Below are positions 56,942-64,000 of a stretch of DNA of 64,000 nt, piece by piece. The notes under the pieces were generated by a model. It worked only from the letters and a program-made list of their open reading frames with translations, was not told where the DNA came from and searched no databases. A program made the position numbers and the translations under genes. Each line of letters starts with the position of its first letter. The first letter of the stretch is position 1. Source of the stretch: Micromonospora okii (lineage in GTDB: Bacteria > Actinomycetota > Actinomycetes > Mycobacteriales > Micromonosporaceae); NCBI RefSeq assembly GCF_020884795.1, contig NZ_BBZF01000012.1, positions 692,150 through 756,149 on the forward strand, written 5' to 3'.

Positions 56942-57238
56942 TCAGCCGCGTTTCATGAGGCGGCCGACGGCGGCCATCATCTCGCTGGCCATCTCGTCGG
57001 CACGGCCTTCGGCGGCGCCTTCATGCATGCAGTGCCGGGCGTGGCCGTCGAGCAGGCCGAGGGCGACCTTGTCGAGGGCGGCCTGGATGGCGGAGATCTG
57101 GGTGAGCACGTCGATGCAGTAGCGGTCGTCGTCGACCATGCGCTCGACACCGCGGACCTGACCCTCGATGCGGCGCAGCCGGGCGGAGAGTTGGTCCTTG
57201 GTGGCGGTGTAGCCGCGGGTGGGGGCGGGGGTCGTCAT
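56942..57238 (-). CDS. csoR: CsoR-family copper-sensing repressor
   Basis: A 98-residue helical repressor that releases DNA on binding Cu(I). The Cys-His-Cys copper triad is complete: Cys41 (DRYCIDVLTQI), His66 and Cys70 (DGHARHC). The N-terminal RLRRIEGQVRGVERM is the DNA-contacting region. ATG 57238 is followed upstream by a candidate operator at 57247-57268. Its former downstream partner is the P-ATPase remnant, so its remaining likely target is the copZ side of the locus. Confidence 0.93.
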   Translation of the reverse strand: MTTPAPTRGYTATKDQLSARLRRIEGQVRGVERMVDDDRYCIDVLTQISAIQAALDKVALGLLDGHARHCMHEGAAEGRADEMASEMMAAVGRLMKRG

Positions 57239-57246
57239 GCACCCAT

Positions 57247-57268
57247 CATACAACCCCCGGGGGGTATG
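57247..57268. promoter_or_regulatory. Candidate CsoR operator at csoR
   Basis: CATACAACCCCCGGGGGG followed by TATG: an inverted CATA/TATG with a C-run/G-run centre, immediately upstream of csoR. It resembles known CsoR operators with G/C tracts between TA-containing ends and matches the copy upstream of copZ. Confidence 0.65.
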
Positions 57269-57692
57269 ACGTGGTCGCGTGACGAGCGCCGCGTCGGCCA
57301 GGCTGACCGAGAGCGATGCCCGGTGCGCGTCGACGCGGTGCGATCGACATCCTCGGCGGACGCCGAGGTGGGCCCTGGTCGGTGAGAAGCACGGTGGAAC
57401 GCCGGGACGCAGCCTGCCCCGGCGGTGGCGTCGGGGAACGGCCGGCGCAGGCGGAGGTACTCCCGGGGGTGGCGGTCAAGGCGTCGATGACACCGTGGGT
57501 GACAGCGAGCGGGACCGCCCCCGCACGCCGCTGATCGGCCCGGGACGGTGTGTCCGGAGGGGCATCGCGACTGTCGAGGGAGGCTCAGGCGGATCGGCGA
57601 AGGATGGCACGACGGGCGGTGGGACCAGCGCGGCGCTGTGCTGGTCCCAGGGCGTGCCGCCGGACCGAGGGGCCCGGCGGCACGCGCGCCGT
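57269..57692. other. Gap between csoR and copZ with two hairpins
   Basis: No credible gene is seen in these 424 bases on either strand. Two perfect hairpins lie just after the copZ stop (minus strand): a 10-bp stem at 57620-57629/57640-57649 and an 11-bp stem at 57653-57663/57674-57684. Together they are a likely copZ terminator. The remainder has irregular composition and may be eroded gene sequence. Confidence 0.6.
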
Positions 57693-57902
57693 TCAGGCGG
57701 TGACCACCTCGTAGCCGGCTTCCTCGACGGCCTCGGTGACAGCCTCGTCGCTGACCGGCGCGGCGCTGATCACCGTGAGTCGGCCCGCGCTGACGTCGAC
57801 CTTGACGTCGGTCACCCCGTCGATCTTGGTGACTTCCGCGGTCACCGAACCAGCGCAGTGGTCACAGGTCATTCCCTTGACCGTGTACGTACTGGACGCC
57901 AT
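57693..57902 (-). CDS. copZ: CopZ-like copper chaperone (heavy-metal-associated domain)
   Basis: A 69-residue ferredoxin-like protein with metal-binding GMTCDHCAGSV (CxxC) and the usual beta-alpha layout (VTKIDGVTDVKVDVSAGRLTV in pieces, EAVEEAGYEV). ATG 57902 has GAGGAGGAG upstream. CopZ hands Cu(I) to exporters and CsoR; here the neighbouring exporter is a remnant, so a partner must lie elsewhere or the locus is residual. A candidate CsoR site lies 70 bases upstream. Confidence 0.92.
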   Translation of the reverse strand: MASSTYTVKGMTCDHCAGSVTAEVTKIDGVTDVKVDVSAGRLTVISAAPVSDEAVTEAVEEAGYEVVTA

Positions 57903-57971
57903 CGCACTCCTCCTCGCGAACCCATGGACCAAGTCCGTGCCGAATACCGTTACCCGGCACGTGTATGTAAC

Positions 57972-57990
57972 CATACCCCCCAGGCGTATG
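57972..57990. promoter_or_regulatory. Candidate CsoR operator between copZ and the flavoprotein fragment
   Basis: CATACCCCCCAGGCGTATG has inverted CATAC/GTATG ends with a C-rich centre, like the csoR-proximal site. It lies in the divergent region shared by copZ (minus) and the truncated oxidoreductase (plus). Confidence 0.65.
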
Positions 57991-58060
57991 CGCGGTCGCG
58001 GTCGGCGAAGGGCCGTGGCCGCCGCAACAACGAACAGCAGCGCAGTAGCAAGGGGGATCC

Positions 58061-58255
58061 ATGGGCGAGACAAGGCCGCGGGTGCTGGTCGTCGGGGCGG
58101 GAGCGGCGGGCAGTGCCGCCGCCGCTGAGCTGGCCCGCGCCGGCACCGTCGACGTGGTGGTGGTCGGCGCCGAGCCGCGGATCCCTAATAATTTCAGGAT
58201 TGACTTATATAAGGACGGCTGGAATTCTTGGCCCCGAGGAAAGGGGGCACCATGA
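58061..58255 (+). pseudogene. Truncated FAD/NAD(P)-dependent oxidoreductase (N-terminal fragment)
   Basis: ATG 58061, preceded by AAGGGGG, starts VLVVGAGAAGSAAAAELARAG, a Rossmann GxGxxG motif, then VDVVVVGAEPR, the second strand of a flavoprotein disulfide reductase-like fold. After about 40 residues the frame enters an AT-rich segment (58184-58230) and ends at TGA 58253, overlapping the next gene's ATG. More than 300 residues of a normal enzyme are missing. It is divergent from copZ across a CsoR-like site, so the original gene was probably copper-responsive. Confidence 0.8.
58184..58230. other. Short AT-rich junction segment
   Basis: About 47 bases with roughly 60 percent A+T (CTAATAATTTCAGGATTGAC, TTATATAAGGACG) in an otherwise very GC-rich region. 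It is bounded by GGATCC (58179) and GAATTC (58222). It marks the point where the flavoprotein homology stops and looks like the scar of a deletion or insertion, or a foreign sequence. Confidence 0.75.
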
Positions 58256-58647
58256 TCCGAGTGGCCGTGACCAGCGTCTTCGTCGACGACCAGGAGAAGG
58301 CGCTGCGCTTCTACACCGAGGTGCTGGGCTTCGCCGTCGGCCACGACGTGCCGCTGGGTGGCGACGCCCGCTGGCTCACCGTCGTCTCGCCGGGCGACCC
58401 CGAGGGCGTGCACCTGCTGCTGGAGCCGAACCAGACCCCCGTGGCGCGGGCGTACCAGCGGGGGGTCCGCGAGGCCGGCCTGCCGGTGATCATCTTCGCC
58501 GTTGACGACCTTGCCAAGGAGCACGAACGGCTCACCGGCCTCGGCGTCACCTTCACCGCTCCGCCCACCCCGACCGGGCCTGTGCTGAGCGCCGTCCTCG
58601 ACGACACCTGCGGCAACCTGGTCAGCCTCCAGCAGCCGCTCGCCTGA
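58252..58647 (+). CDS. VOC-family (glyoxalase/bleomycin-resistance-like) protein
   Basis: A 131-residue protein with the two beta-alpha-beta-beta-beta modules of the vicinal oxygen chelate fold: VTSVFVDDQEKALRFYTEVLG in pieces, GVHLLLEPN, then FAVDDLAKEHERLTGLGV and LDDTCGNLVSLQQP. This subgroup is common in actinobacteria without known substrate. AAAGGGGG precedes ATG 58252; the longer frame from 58228 is unlikely. The start overlaps the end of the oxidoreductase fragment. Confidence 0.88.
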   Translation: MIRVAVTSVFVDDQEKALRFYTEVLGFAVGHDVPLGGDARWLTVVSPGDPEGVHLLLEPNQTPVARAYQRGVREAGLPVIIFAVDDLAKEHERLTGLGVTFTAPPTPTGPVLSAVLDDTCGNLVSLQQPLA

Positions 58648-58689
58648 CCCCGGTTTGCCGATCCCGGCCGGGCGGCGTTTGCTGGCCGG

Positions 58690-59295
58690 ATGGACCACCC
58701 GTGGCTTCGCGCCCCCGCCGCCCAGGTGCCGGAGACGGCGCGGACGCTGCTCGGCTGGGAGATCTCGGCCGACGCCGTCCGGATCAGGTTGACCGAGGTC
58801 GAGGCGTACGCCGGCACGGGGGAGGACCCCGCCTCGCACGCCCACCGCGGCCCCACCCCGCGCACGGCGGTCATGTTCGGGCCGGCCGGGCACGCCTACA
58901 CGTACTTCGTGTTCGGTATGCACTGGTGCCTGAACATCGTCTGCGGCGGCGAGGGGGAGGCGGCGGCCGTCCTGCTGCGGGCGGGCGAGGTCGTCGAGGG
59001 CGTGGACGTCGCCCGCAAGCGGCGGGGAGAGGTGCCCGACCGGGACCTCGCCCGTGGTCCCGCCCGGCTGGTGGTCGCGCTCGGCGTCGACGCGGCGGCC
59101 AACGGCACGAACGTGCTCGACGGCAGCGGGCCGCTGCTGCTGACGCCGCCGTCGCGGCCGGTCGACCCGGCGGCCGTCTCCGCCGGCCCCCGGGTCGGGG
59201 TGGCCGCCGCGCACGAGGTGCCGTGGCGGTTCTGGATCACCGGGGACCCGACCGTGAGCCCGTACCGCCGGCACGTGCCCCGCGTCCGGCGCTGA
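58690..59295 (+). CDS. DNA-3-methyladenine glycosylase (AAG/MPG family)
   Basis: Excises alkylated purines. The 201-residue protein shows LTEVEAYAGTGEDPASHAHRG (catalytic Glu in TEVEAY), RTAVMFGPAGHAYTYFVFGMHWCLN and ARGPARLVVALG, hallmarks of the Alkyladenine glycosylase family. ATG 58690 fits the family start. Neighbours give no operon. Confidence 0.95.
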   Translation: MDHPWLRAPAAQVPETARTLLGWEISADAVRIRLTEVEAYAGTGEDPASHAHRGPTPRTAVMFGPAGHAYTYFVFGMHWCLNIVCGGEGEAAAVLLRAGEVVEGVDVARKRRGEVPDRDLARGPARLVVALGVDAAANGTNVLDGSGPLLLTPPSRPVDPAAVSAGPRVGVAAAHEVPWRFWITGDPTVSPYRRHVPRVRR

Positions 59296-59400
59296 CCCGC
59301 TACCGCGCCGCCCGCTCCTCCGGCGCGTCCGTGCGGTTCTGTCGGACCCTGTGGCCATAATCACGCCATCCGGCTCCGGCTCACGACCGAAGGGCACGCC

Positions 59401-60486
59401 ATGACGACTCTCCTCGCGATCGGCACCGCCAAGGGCCTCTTCCTGGCCACCAGCACAGACGGCCGACGGAGCTGGGAGGTCAGCGGCCCACACTTCGCGA
59501 TGAGCGGGGTGTACGCGGTGGCGGTGGACAAGCGGCGGGCCACGCCCCGCCTGCTCGTCGGGTCGTCCAGCTCGCACTTCGGCCCCCGCCTGGCCACCAG
59601 CGACGACCTGGGGGCGTCGTGGCACGAGCCCGAGCTCGCCCCGGTCGCGTTCCCGGCCGACACCGGGGCGAGCCTCGGCCGGGTGTGGCAGCTCGCCCCC
59701 GCCGGGACGGCCGAGCCCGACGTGGTCTGGGCCGGCACCGAGCCGTCGGCGCTGTTCCGCTCGACCGACGGGGGCCACACCTTCGAGCTGGTCCGCGCCC
59801 TCTGGGACCACCCGCACCGCCCGGAGTGGGGCGCGGGCTTCGGCGGCCAGGCGATCCACACCGTCCTGCCCCACCCGCACGACCCGGCGCGGGTCATGGT
59901 CGCCATGTCCAGCGGCGGGGTCTACCGCTCCGCCGACGCGGGGGCGAGCTGGGCGCCGGGCAACACCGGCATCCGCGCCTACTTCCTGCCCGACCAGTGG
60001 CCCGAGTTCGGCCAGTGCGTCCACAAGATGGCGCGGGACGCCGGCGATCCCGAGCGGCTCTACGCCCAGAACCACCACGGGGTCTACCGCTCCGACGACG
60101 GGGGCGACACCTGGGCGTCGATCGCCGAGGGGCTGCCCAGCGACTTCGGCTTCCCGATCGTGGCCCACCCCACCCGCCCCGGGATGATCTGGTCGTTCCC
60201 CCTCATCGCCGACCACTCGCGCTTCCCGGCCGACCACCGCTGCCGGGTCTACCGCTCCGCCGACGCGGGCGCGACGTGGGAGCCGCTCTCCGCCGGGCTG
60301 CCCGACGGGCCCTTCTACCCGGCGGTGCTGCGCGACGCGATGTGCGCCGACGACGCCGATCCGGCCGGGGTCTACTTCGGCACCCGCTCCGGCGACGTCT
60401 ACGCCAGCCGCGACGAGGGCGACTCCTGGTCGTTGGTCGCCGCCCACCTGCCCGACGTGCTCTGCGTCCGGGCCGCGGAGGTCTGA
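59401..60486 (+). CDS. BNR-repeat beta-propeller protein
   Basis: A 361-residue protein with at least five Asp-box/BNR repeats: FRSTDGGHTF, YRSADAGASW, YRSDDGGDTW, YRSADAGATW and YASRDEGDSW. These mark a sialidase-like or YCF48-like propeller. There is no signal peptide (MTTLLAIGTAKGLFLAT), so it is cytoplasmic and not an obvious glycosidase. The stop is followed immediately by a MoaD/ThiS-like gene at 60487, a pairing that recurs in actinobacteria and suggests joint function. No known role. Confidence 0.8.
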   Translation: MTTLLAIGTAKGLFLATSTDGRRSWEVSGPHFAMSGVYAVAVDKRRATPRLLVGSSSSHFGPRLATSDDLGASWHEPELAPVAFPADTGASLGRVWQLAPAGTAEPDVVWAGTEPSALFRSTDGGHTFELVRALWDHPHRPEWGAGFGGQAIHTVLPHPHDPARVMVAMSSGGVYRSADAGASWAPGNTGIRAYFLPDQWPEFGQCVHKMARDAGDPERLYAQNHHGVYRSDDGGDTWASIAEGLPSDFGFPIVAHPTRPGMIWSFPLIADHSRFPADHRCRVYRSADAGATWEPLSAGLPDGPFYPAVLRDAMCADDADPAGVYFGTRSGDVYASRDEGDSWSLVAAHLPDVLCVRAAEV

Positions 60487-60762
60487 GTGGTCACCGTCCT
60501 GCTGCCCGGCCCGCTGCGCGACGAGGCCGGCGGCGCGGCGCGGCTCACAGTCGGTGCCGAGGGGACGCTGCACGCCGTCCTCGACGAGCTGGCCGAGCGG
60601 TGGCCCCGGCTGGCCCGCCGGCTGCGCGACGAGCGCGGCGAGCTGCGCCGGTACGTCAACGTCTACGTCGACGGGGAGGACTGCCGGCACGTCGGCGGCC
60701 TCGACGCGCCGGTCCGGGCGGGGGCGGAGGTGCAGGTCCTCCCCTCGGTGGCCGGCGGCTGA
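60487..60762 (+). CDS. MoaD/ThiS-like ubiquitin-fold protein
   Basis: A 91-residue beta-grasp protein ending in Gly-Gly (VAGG), the mark of sulfur-carrier proteins adenylated and thiocarboxylated at the C-terminus. Text such as VTVLLPGPLRDEAGG, RRYVNVYVDGEDCR and VRAGAEVQVLPSVAGG fits the MoaD family. It begins directly after the BNR-protein stop, so they are co-translated. No E1-like MoeB is in the window. Whether it serves molybdopterin, thiamine or another sulfur transfer is unknown. Confidence 0.82.
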   Translation: MVTVLLPGPLRDEAGGAARLTVGAEGTLHAVLDELAERWPRLARRLRDERGELRRYVNVYVDGEDCRHVGGLDAPVRAGAEVQVLPSVAGG

Positions 60763-60885
60763 GCCGCCCTGGAGGCCGGCGGCCGAGCGGCACCGCTCGG
60801 TGGCCGGCGGTGGAGCCGCGCCGCGCCGGCTCCACCGCCCCCCGCGTGCGCGACGCCCGCGACGCCGGCCCGCCCACCGGAATGC

Positions 60886-60897
60886 TTGACGCGTCAA
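60886..60897. promoter_or_regulatory. Operator-like palindrome upstream of the LLM oxidoreductase
   Basis: TTGACGCGTCAA is a perfect 12-base palindrome 59 bases before the gene; its left half could be a -35 (TTGACG) with TACGTC at 60911 as a weak -10 (19-base spacing). Overlap with a -35 suggests repressor control, for example by a MarR-type protein. Confidence 0.55.
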
Positions 60898-60955
60898 ATA
60901 TGTTGTGCGCTACGTCCGGGGCCGGTGAGGCCCGGTAGCCACACGAGGAGCCGTC

Positions 60956-62068
60956 ATGCAATTCGGGGTCTTCACCGTCGGAGACGTCACCGTCGACCCG
61001 ACCACCGGGCGGGAGCCGTCGGAGCACGAGCGGATCAAGGCGATGGTGACCATCGCCCGCAAGGTCGAGGAGGTCGGTCTCGACGTCTTCGCCACCGGCG
61101 AGCACCACAACCCGCCGTTCGTGCCGTCGTCGCCCACGACCATGCTGGGCTGGATCGCCGCGCGCACCGAGCGGCTGCTGCTCTCCACCGCGACCACGCT
61201 GATCACCACCAACGACCCGGTGAAGATCGCCGAGGACTACGCGATGCTCCAGCATCTCGCCGACGGCCGCGTCGACCTGATGCTCGGCCGGGGCAACACC
61301 GGGCCGGTGTACCCCTGGTTCGGGCAGGACATCCGCAACGGCATCCCGCTGACCATCGAGAACTACGACCTGCTGCGCCGGCTGTGGCGCGAGGACGTGG
61401 TCGACTGGTCCGGCAAGTTCCGCACCCCGTTGCAGTCGTTCACGTCCACGCCGCGCCCGCTCGACGGCGTGCCGCCGTTCGTCTGGCACGGCTCGATCCG
61501 CAGTCCCGAGATCGCCGAGCAGGCCGCGTACTACGGCGACGGCTTCTTCGCCAACCACATCTTCTGGCCGAAGGAGCACACCCAGCGGATGGTCGGCCTC
61601 TACCGGGAGCGCTTCGCCCACTACGGTCACGGCTCGCCCGACCAGGCGATCGTCGGCCTCGGCGGGCAGGTGTTCATGCGGCGCAACTCCCAGGACGCGG
61701 TCCGCGAGTTCCGCCCGTACTTCGACAACGCGCCGGTCTACGGCCACGGGCCGTCGCTGGAGGAGTTCACCGCGCAGACCCCGCTGACCGTGGGCAGCCC
61801 GCAGCAGGTGATCGACCGCACCCTCGGTTTCCGGGACTACGTGGGCGACTACCAGCGGCAGCTCTTCCTGGTCGACCACGCCGGTTTGCCGCTGAAGACG
61901 GTGCTGGAGCAGCTCGACATCCTCGGCGAGGAGGTGGTGCCGGTGCTGCGGCGCGAGTTCGACGCCCTGCGCCCCGCGCACGTGCCCGAGGCGCCGACGC
62001 ACGCCTCGCTGCGCGCCGCGCGGGCCGCCGACGCCGGGGCCGGCGTGGGCACGGAGACGGGCCGATGA
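60956..62068 (+). CDS. LLM-class flavin-dependent oxidoreductase (CE1758 type)
   Basis: The 370-residue luciferase-like TIM barrel shows MQFGVFTVGDVTVDPTTGR, DVFATGEHHNPPFVPSS, LGRGNTGPVYPWFG and WHGSIRSPEIAEQAAYYGDG. This subgroup is routinely coupled to a small FMN reductase, as here (ATGA overlap with the next gene). It should oxidise a small substrate with FMNH2 and oxygen, but the substrate is unknown. CGAGGAG precedes ATG 60956. Confidence 0.9.
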   Translation: MQFGVFTVGDVTVDPTTGREPSEHERIKAMVTIARKVEEVGLDVFATGEHHNPPFVPSSPTTMLGWIAARTERLLLSTATTLITTNDPVKIAEDYAMLQHLADGRVDLMLGRGNTGPVYPWFGQDIRNGIPLTIENYDLLRRLWREDVVDWSGKFRTPLQSFTSTPRPLDGVPPFVWHGSIRSPEIAEQAAYYGDGFFANHIFWPKEHTQRMVGLYRERFAHYGHGSPDQAIVGLGGQVFMRRNSQDAVREFRPYFDNAPVYGHGPSLEEFTAQTPLTVGSPQQVIDRTLGFRDYVGDYQRQLFLVDHAGLPLKTVLEQLDILGEEVVPVLRREFDALRPAHVPEAPTHASLRAARAADAGAGVGTETGR

Positions 62069-62688
62069 GCCGCCGTACGCTGGCCGTGGTCTCCGCGGGC
62101 CTCGGGCGGCCCTCGACCACCCGGCTGCTCGCCGACCAGCTCGCCGCCGCCACCCGCGACGAGCTGGCGGGGCAGGGCGTCGAGGTCGACCTGCGCCCGG
62201 TCGAGCTGCGCGACCACGCCCACGACGTGGTGAACAACCTGCTCACCGGCTTCCCGTCGGCCACCCTGCGCGAGGCGCTCGACGTCGTCTCCGGCGCCGA
62301 CGGGGTCGTCGCGGTCACGCCGATCTTCAACGCGTCGTACAACGGGCTGTTCAAGTCGTTCTTCGACGTGCTGGACTCGGGTGCGCTGGCGGGCCGGCCG
62401 GTGCTGATCGCCGCCACCGGCGGTACCGCCCGCCACTCCCTCGCCCTGGAACATGCGGTCCGGCCGATGTTCGCGTACCTGCGTGCCGTGGTCGTGCCCA
62501 CGGCGGTCTTCGCCGCGCCGGAGGACTGGTCGGGCGGCAGCGCCGAGGGCGCCCTGCGCGCCCGCATCGTCCGCGCCGCCGGCGAGCTGGCCGACCAGGT
62601 GCGGCCGCGGCCCGCCGCCGCGCCGCCGGACCCGTTCGCGCTCACCACCAGCTTCGACGAGCTGCTGGCCGGCCGCGACCCGGCCTGA
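62065..62688 (+). CDS. NADPH-dependent FMN reductase (CE1759 type)
   Basis: A 207-residue flavodoxin-like reductase with LAVVSAGLGRPSTTRLLADQ (phosphate-binding), VVAVTPIFNASYNGLFKSFFD and ATGGTARHSLALEHAVRPMF. It should supply FMNH2 to the preceding monooxygenase; the two overlap by four bases. A terminator hairpin follows. Confidence 0.92.
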   Translation: MSRRTLAVVSAGLGRPSTTRLLADQLAAATRDELAGQGVEVDLRPVELRDHAHDVVNNLLTGFPSATLREALDVVSGADGVVAVTPIFNASYNGLFKSFFDVLDSGALAGRPVLIAATGGTARHSLALEHAVRPMFAYLRAVVVPTAVFAAPEDWSGGSAEGALRARIVRAAGELADQVRPRPAAAPPDPFALTTSFDELLAGRDPA

Positions 62689-62706
62689 CCGTTCCGTCCC
62701 CACCAC

Positions 62707-62736
62707 CTGAGCCCCGCCACCCTCGGCGGGGCTCAG
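62707..62736. terminator. Bidirectional terminator between FMN reductase and universal stress genes
   Basis: CTGAGCCCCGCC (62707-62718) and GGCGGGGCTCAG (62725-62736) form a perfect 12-bp stem with a six-base loop, between convergent genes. Confidence 0.85.
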
Positions 62737-62852
62737 GCGTCTCGGCGGGACTCACGTCCTCGGCGCGGGGCCCTGGCGTCCTCGGCCGTGCCCGGCCGTC
62801 TTCGGCCGCGCGCTCCGCCGACCTCGGGCCGGCTTCTCCAGCCGGTTCCGGT

Positions 62853-63719
62853 TCAGCCGGCCTCGGGTCGGTGGGCGACCAGCACGGGGCAGTGGGCGTG
62901 CTGCACCAACGCCTGGCTGACCGAGCCGAGCAACAGCCCGGTGAAGCCGCCGTGCCCGCGCGAGCCGACCACCACCAGGGCGGCGTGCCCGCTCGCCTCG
63001 ATCAGCGCCTGCTCGGCCTTGCCCGCCCGGAGCGGCCGCTGCTCGATCGCCAGGTCGGGGTGGGCCGCCCGCGCCTCGGCGGCAGCCGTGTCTAGCAGGC
63101 CGGCCGCCTCGGCCCCCGACTCCGCGACCTCGTCGGGCACCCGCCGGCCGGCGTCGCCCGCCACGACGTGCAGCAGCGTCAGGCCGACGCCCCGGCGGGC
63201 CGCCTCCTCGGCGGCGAGGACGACGGCGAGCCGCCCCGGCTCCGACCCGTCCACGCCGACGACCACCGGCCCGTCGACCGGGATCGGCTGCTCGGCCGGG
63301 CGCACCACCAGGACGGGGCAGTGCCCGTGCCCGGCCACCTGGGCGCTGACCGAGCCCAGCAGCAGGCCGGCGAAGCCGCCCAGGCCCCGGCTGCCCACCA
63401 CGACCAGCTCCGCGTGGCGGGACTCCTCGACGAGGCTGGCCGCCGGGCCGCCGGCCACCTGGCGTACCCCCACGTCGAGGCCGGGCCAGCGCCCGCGCAG
63501 TTCCTCCGCGGTCTGGTCGAGCATCCGCCGGGACTCGGCGGTGGGCGCCGGCACCCCCAGGTCGTACGGGTTGACGGGCACGCCGTAGCCGAGCGGGTGG
63601 AGGTATCCGTGCACCAGCAGCAGCGGCCGGGACCGTCCCACGGCCACCCGCGCCGCGTGCTCGGCGGCGACCAGGCTCGACGGGGATCCGTCCACGCCCA
63701 CGACGACAGGTCGGTTCAT
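62853..63719 (-). CDS. Tandem universal stress protein
   Basis: The 288-residue protein has two Usp domains: VVVGVDGSPSSLVAAEHAA with VVVGSRGLGGFAGLLLGSVS in the first, VVVGVDGSEPGRLAVVLAA with VVVGSRGHGGFTGLLLGSVS in the second. Both carry the G-x2-G-x9-G-S ATP-binding loop. Such proteins are commonly induced in dormancy or hypoxia in actinobacteria. ATG 63719 fits the family start. A further Usp fragment upstream on the same strand shows the genes are clustered. Confidence 0.93.
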   Translation of the reverse strand: MNRPVVVGVDGSPSSLVAAEHAARVAVGRSRPLLLVHGYLHPLGYGVPVNPYDLGVPAPTAESRRMLDQTAEELRGRWPGLDVGVRQVAGGPAASLVEESRHAELVVVGSRGLGGFAGLLLGSVSAQVAGHGHCPVLVVRPAEQPIPVDGPVVVGVDGSEPGRLAVVLAAEEAARRGVGLTLLHVVAGDAGRRVPDEVAESGAEAAGLLDTAAAEARAAHPDLAIEQRPLRAGKAEQALIEASGHAALVVVGSRGHGGFTGLLLGSVSQALVQHAHCPVLVAHRPEAG

Positions 63720-63841
63720 CAGCTCTCCCGGGCTCGGTCAGAGGATCATTGTCGGCGCCCCCGCCACCTTCGAGCGGCATTTGCGCCGGCACGCCCCACG
63801 GCGCGTCCGGTCCCGCACCGCGTCGGGGCCGGGCGCCGCGT

Positions 63842-63894
63842 TTGGAGGGGCCCCTTCCTATGCCAGATGCGATAGGAAGGGGCCCCTCCTTACC
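63842..63894. repeat. Palindromic interspersed repeat, copy 3
   Basis: TTGGAGGGGCCCCTTCCTA at left and TAGGAAGGGGCCCCTCCTTA at right form near-perfect arms around TGCCAGATGCGA. It lies between two minus-strand universal stress protein genes. Confidence 0.85.
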
Positions 63895-63896
63895 CC

Positions 63897-64000
63897 TCAG
63901 CGGGGGTGGCGGACGATCGCCAGGGGTGAGCGGACGTGGTGCAGCACGGCGTGGCTGACCGAGCCGAGCAGCAGCCCGCCCCAGGCGCCCCGGCCGCGCG
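63897..64000 (-). CDS. Universal stress protein, C-terminal end
   Basis: Thirty-four codons of the C-terminus are visible before the window ends: GAWGGLLLGSVSHAVLHHV and RSPLAIVRHPR, the ATP-loop and last strand of a Usp domain, similar to the neighbouring tandem Usp. The start lies beyond the window. Confidence 0.8.
   Translation of the reverse strand, partial: RGRGAWGGLLLGSVSHAVLHHVRSPLAIVRHPR

Noticed and set aside
57279..58505. Long plus-strand frame across csoR-copZ gap and copZ
   Set aside because: It is antisense to copZ, has no recognisable motif and erratic composition.

Overview
The window reads as the chromosomal core of a high-GC actinobacterium, most likely a Micromonosporaceae member such as Micromonospora or Salinispora. 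This rests on very high GC, GTG/ATG starts with GTGA/ATGA stop-start overlaps, a BldD-type regulator, actinobacterial integration host factor (mIHF), a PriA without ATPase motifs, and lineage-typical gene order. I see no rRNA or tRNA gene, CRISPR array, intact insertion sequence or prophage.

Layout. 1-6.8 kb: end of a glycerophosphodiester phosphodiesterase, the shikimate genes aroC-aroK-aroB-aroQ (interrupted by an inverted ctaG/DUF2243 pair), then efp and nusB. 6.9-7.4 kb: bldD on the minus strand. 7.6-18.7 kb: complete UMP pathway, pyrR-pyrB-pyrC-carA-carB-pyrD, then bioA and pyrF, behind a PyrR-type hairpin that contains the pyrR ribosome-binding site. 18.8-24.7 kb: mihF, a guanylate-kinase-like gene lacking the P-loop lysine, rpoZ, coaBC, metK and priA. 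24.7-32.3 kb: a 27-bp tandem-repeat mini-gene, a CMP-kinase/ParB-like fusion, a cytochrome P450, def-fmt-rsmB, rpe and a receiver-GGDEF regulator. 32.4-37.0 kb: FMN riboswitch followed by ribD-ribE-ribM-ribBA-ribH. 37.1-39.6 kb: a polar amino-acid ABC transporter (minus). 39.7-47.8 kb: hisE-hisG, a small membrane protein, infC-rpmI-rplT, a SPOUT methyltransferase and pheST. 47.9-56.4 kb: complete argCJBDFRGH operon with a candidate ArgR operator. 56.4-58.3 kb: a decayed copper locus (P-ATPase remnant, csoR, copZ, truncated flavoprotein). 58.3-64 kb: accessory genes (VOC protein, DNA glycosylase, BNR protein plus MoaD/ThiS-like protein, LLM monooxygenase plus FMN reductase, universal stress proteins).

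The most unusual signal is a family of short repeats at operon junctions (aroB/aroQ, pyrR/pyrB, pyrC/carA, ribM/ribBA). Most copies open with GTG or ATG overlapping the preceding stop codon, encode a 20-41 residue peptide, end in a purine-rich ribosome-binding-like tract, and stop in an overlap with the next start. In effect each is a translationally coupled spacer cassette. A diverged copy lies in frame inside pyrC. A second repeat family (about 53 bp with paired GGGGCCCC-type palindromes) occurs three times, and one copy forms the C-terminal codons of the ctaG-like gene. All functional statements come from reading the sequence and from family knowledge; no searches were run.
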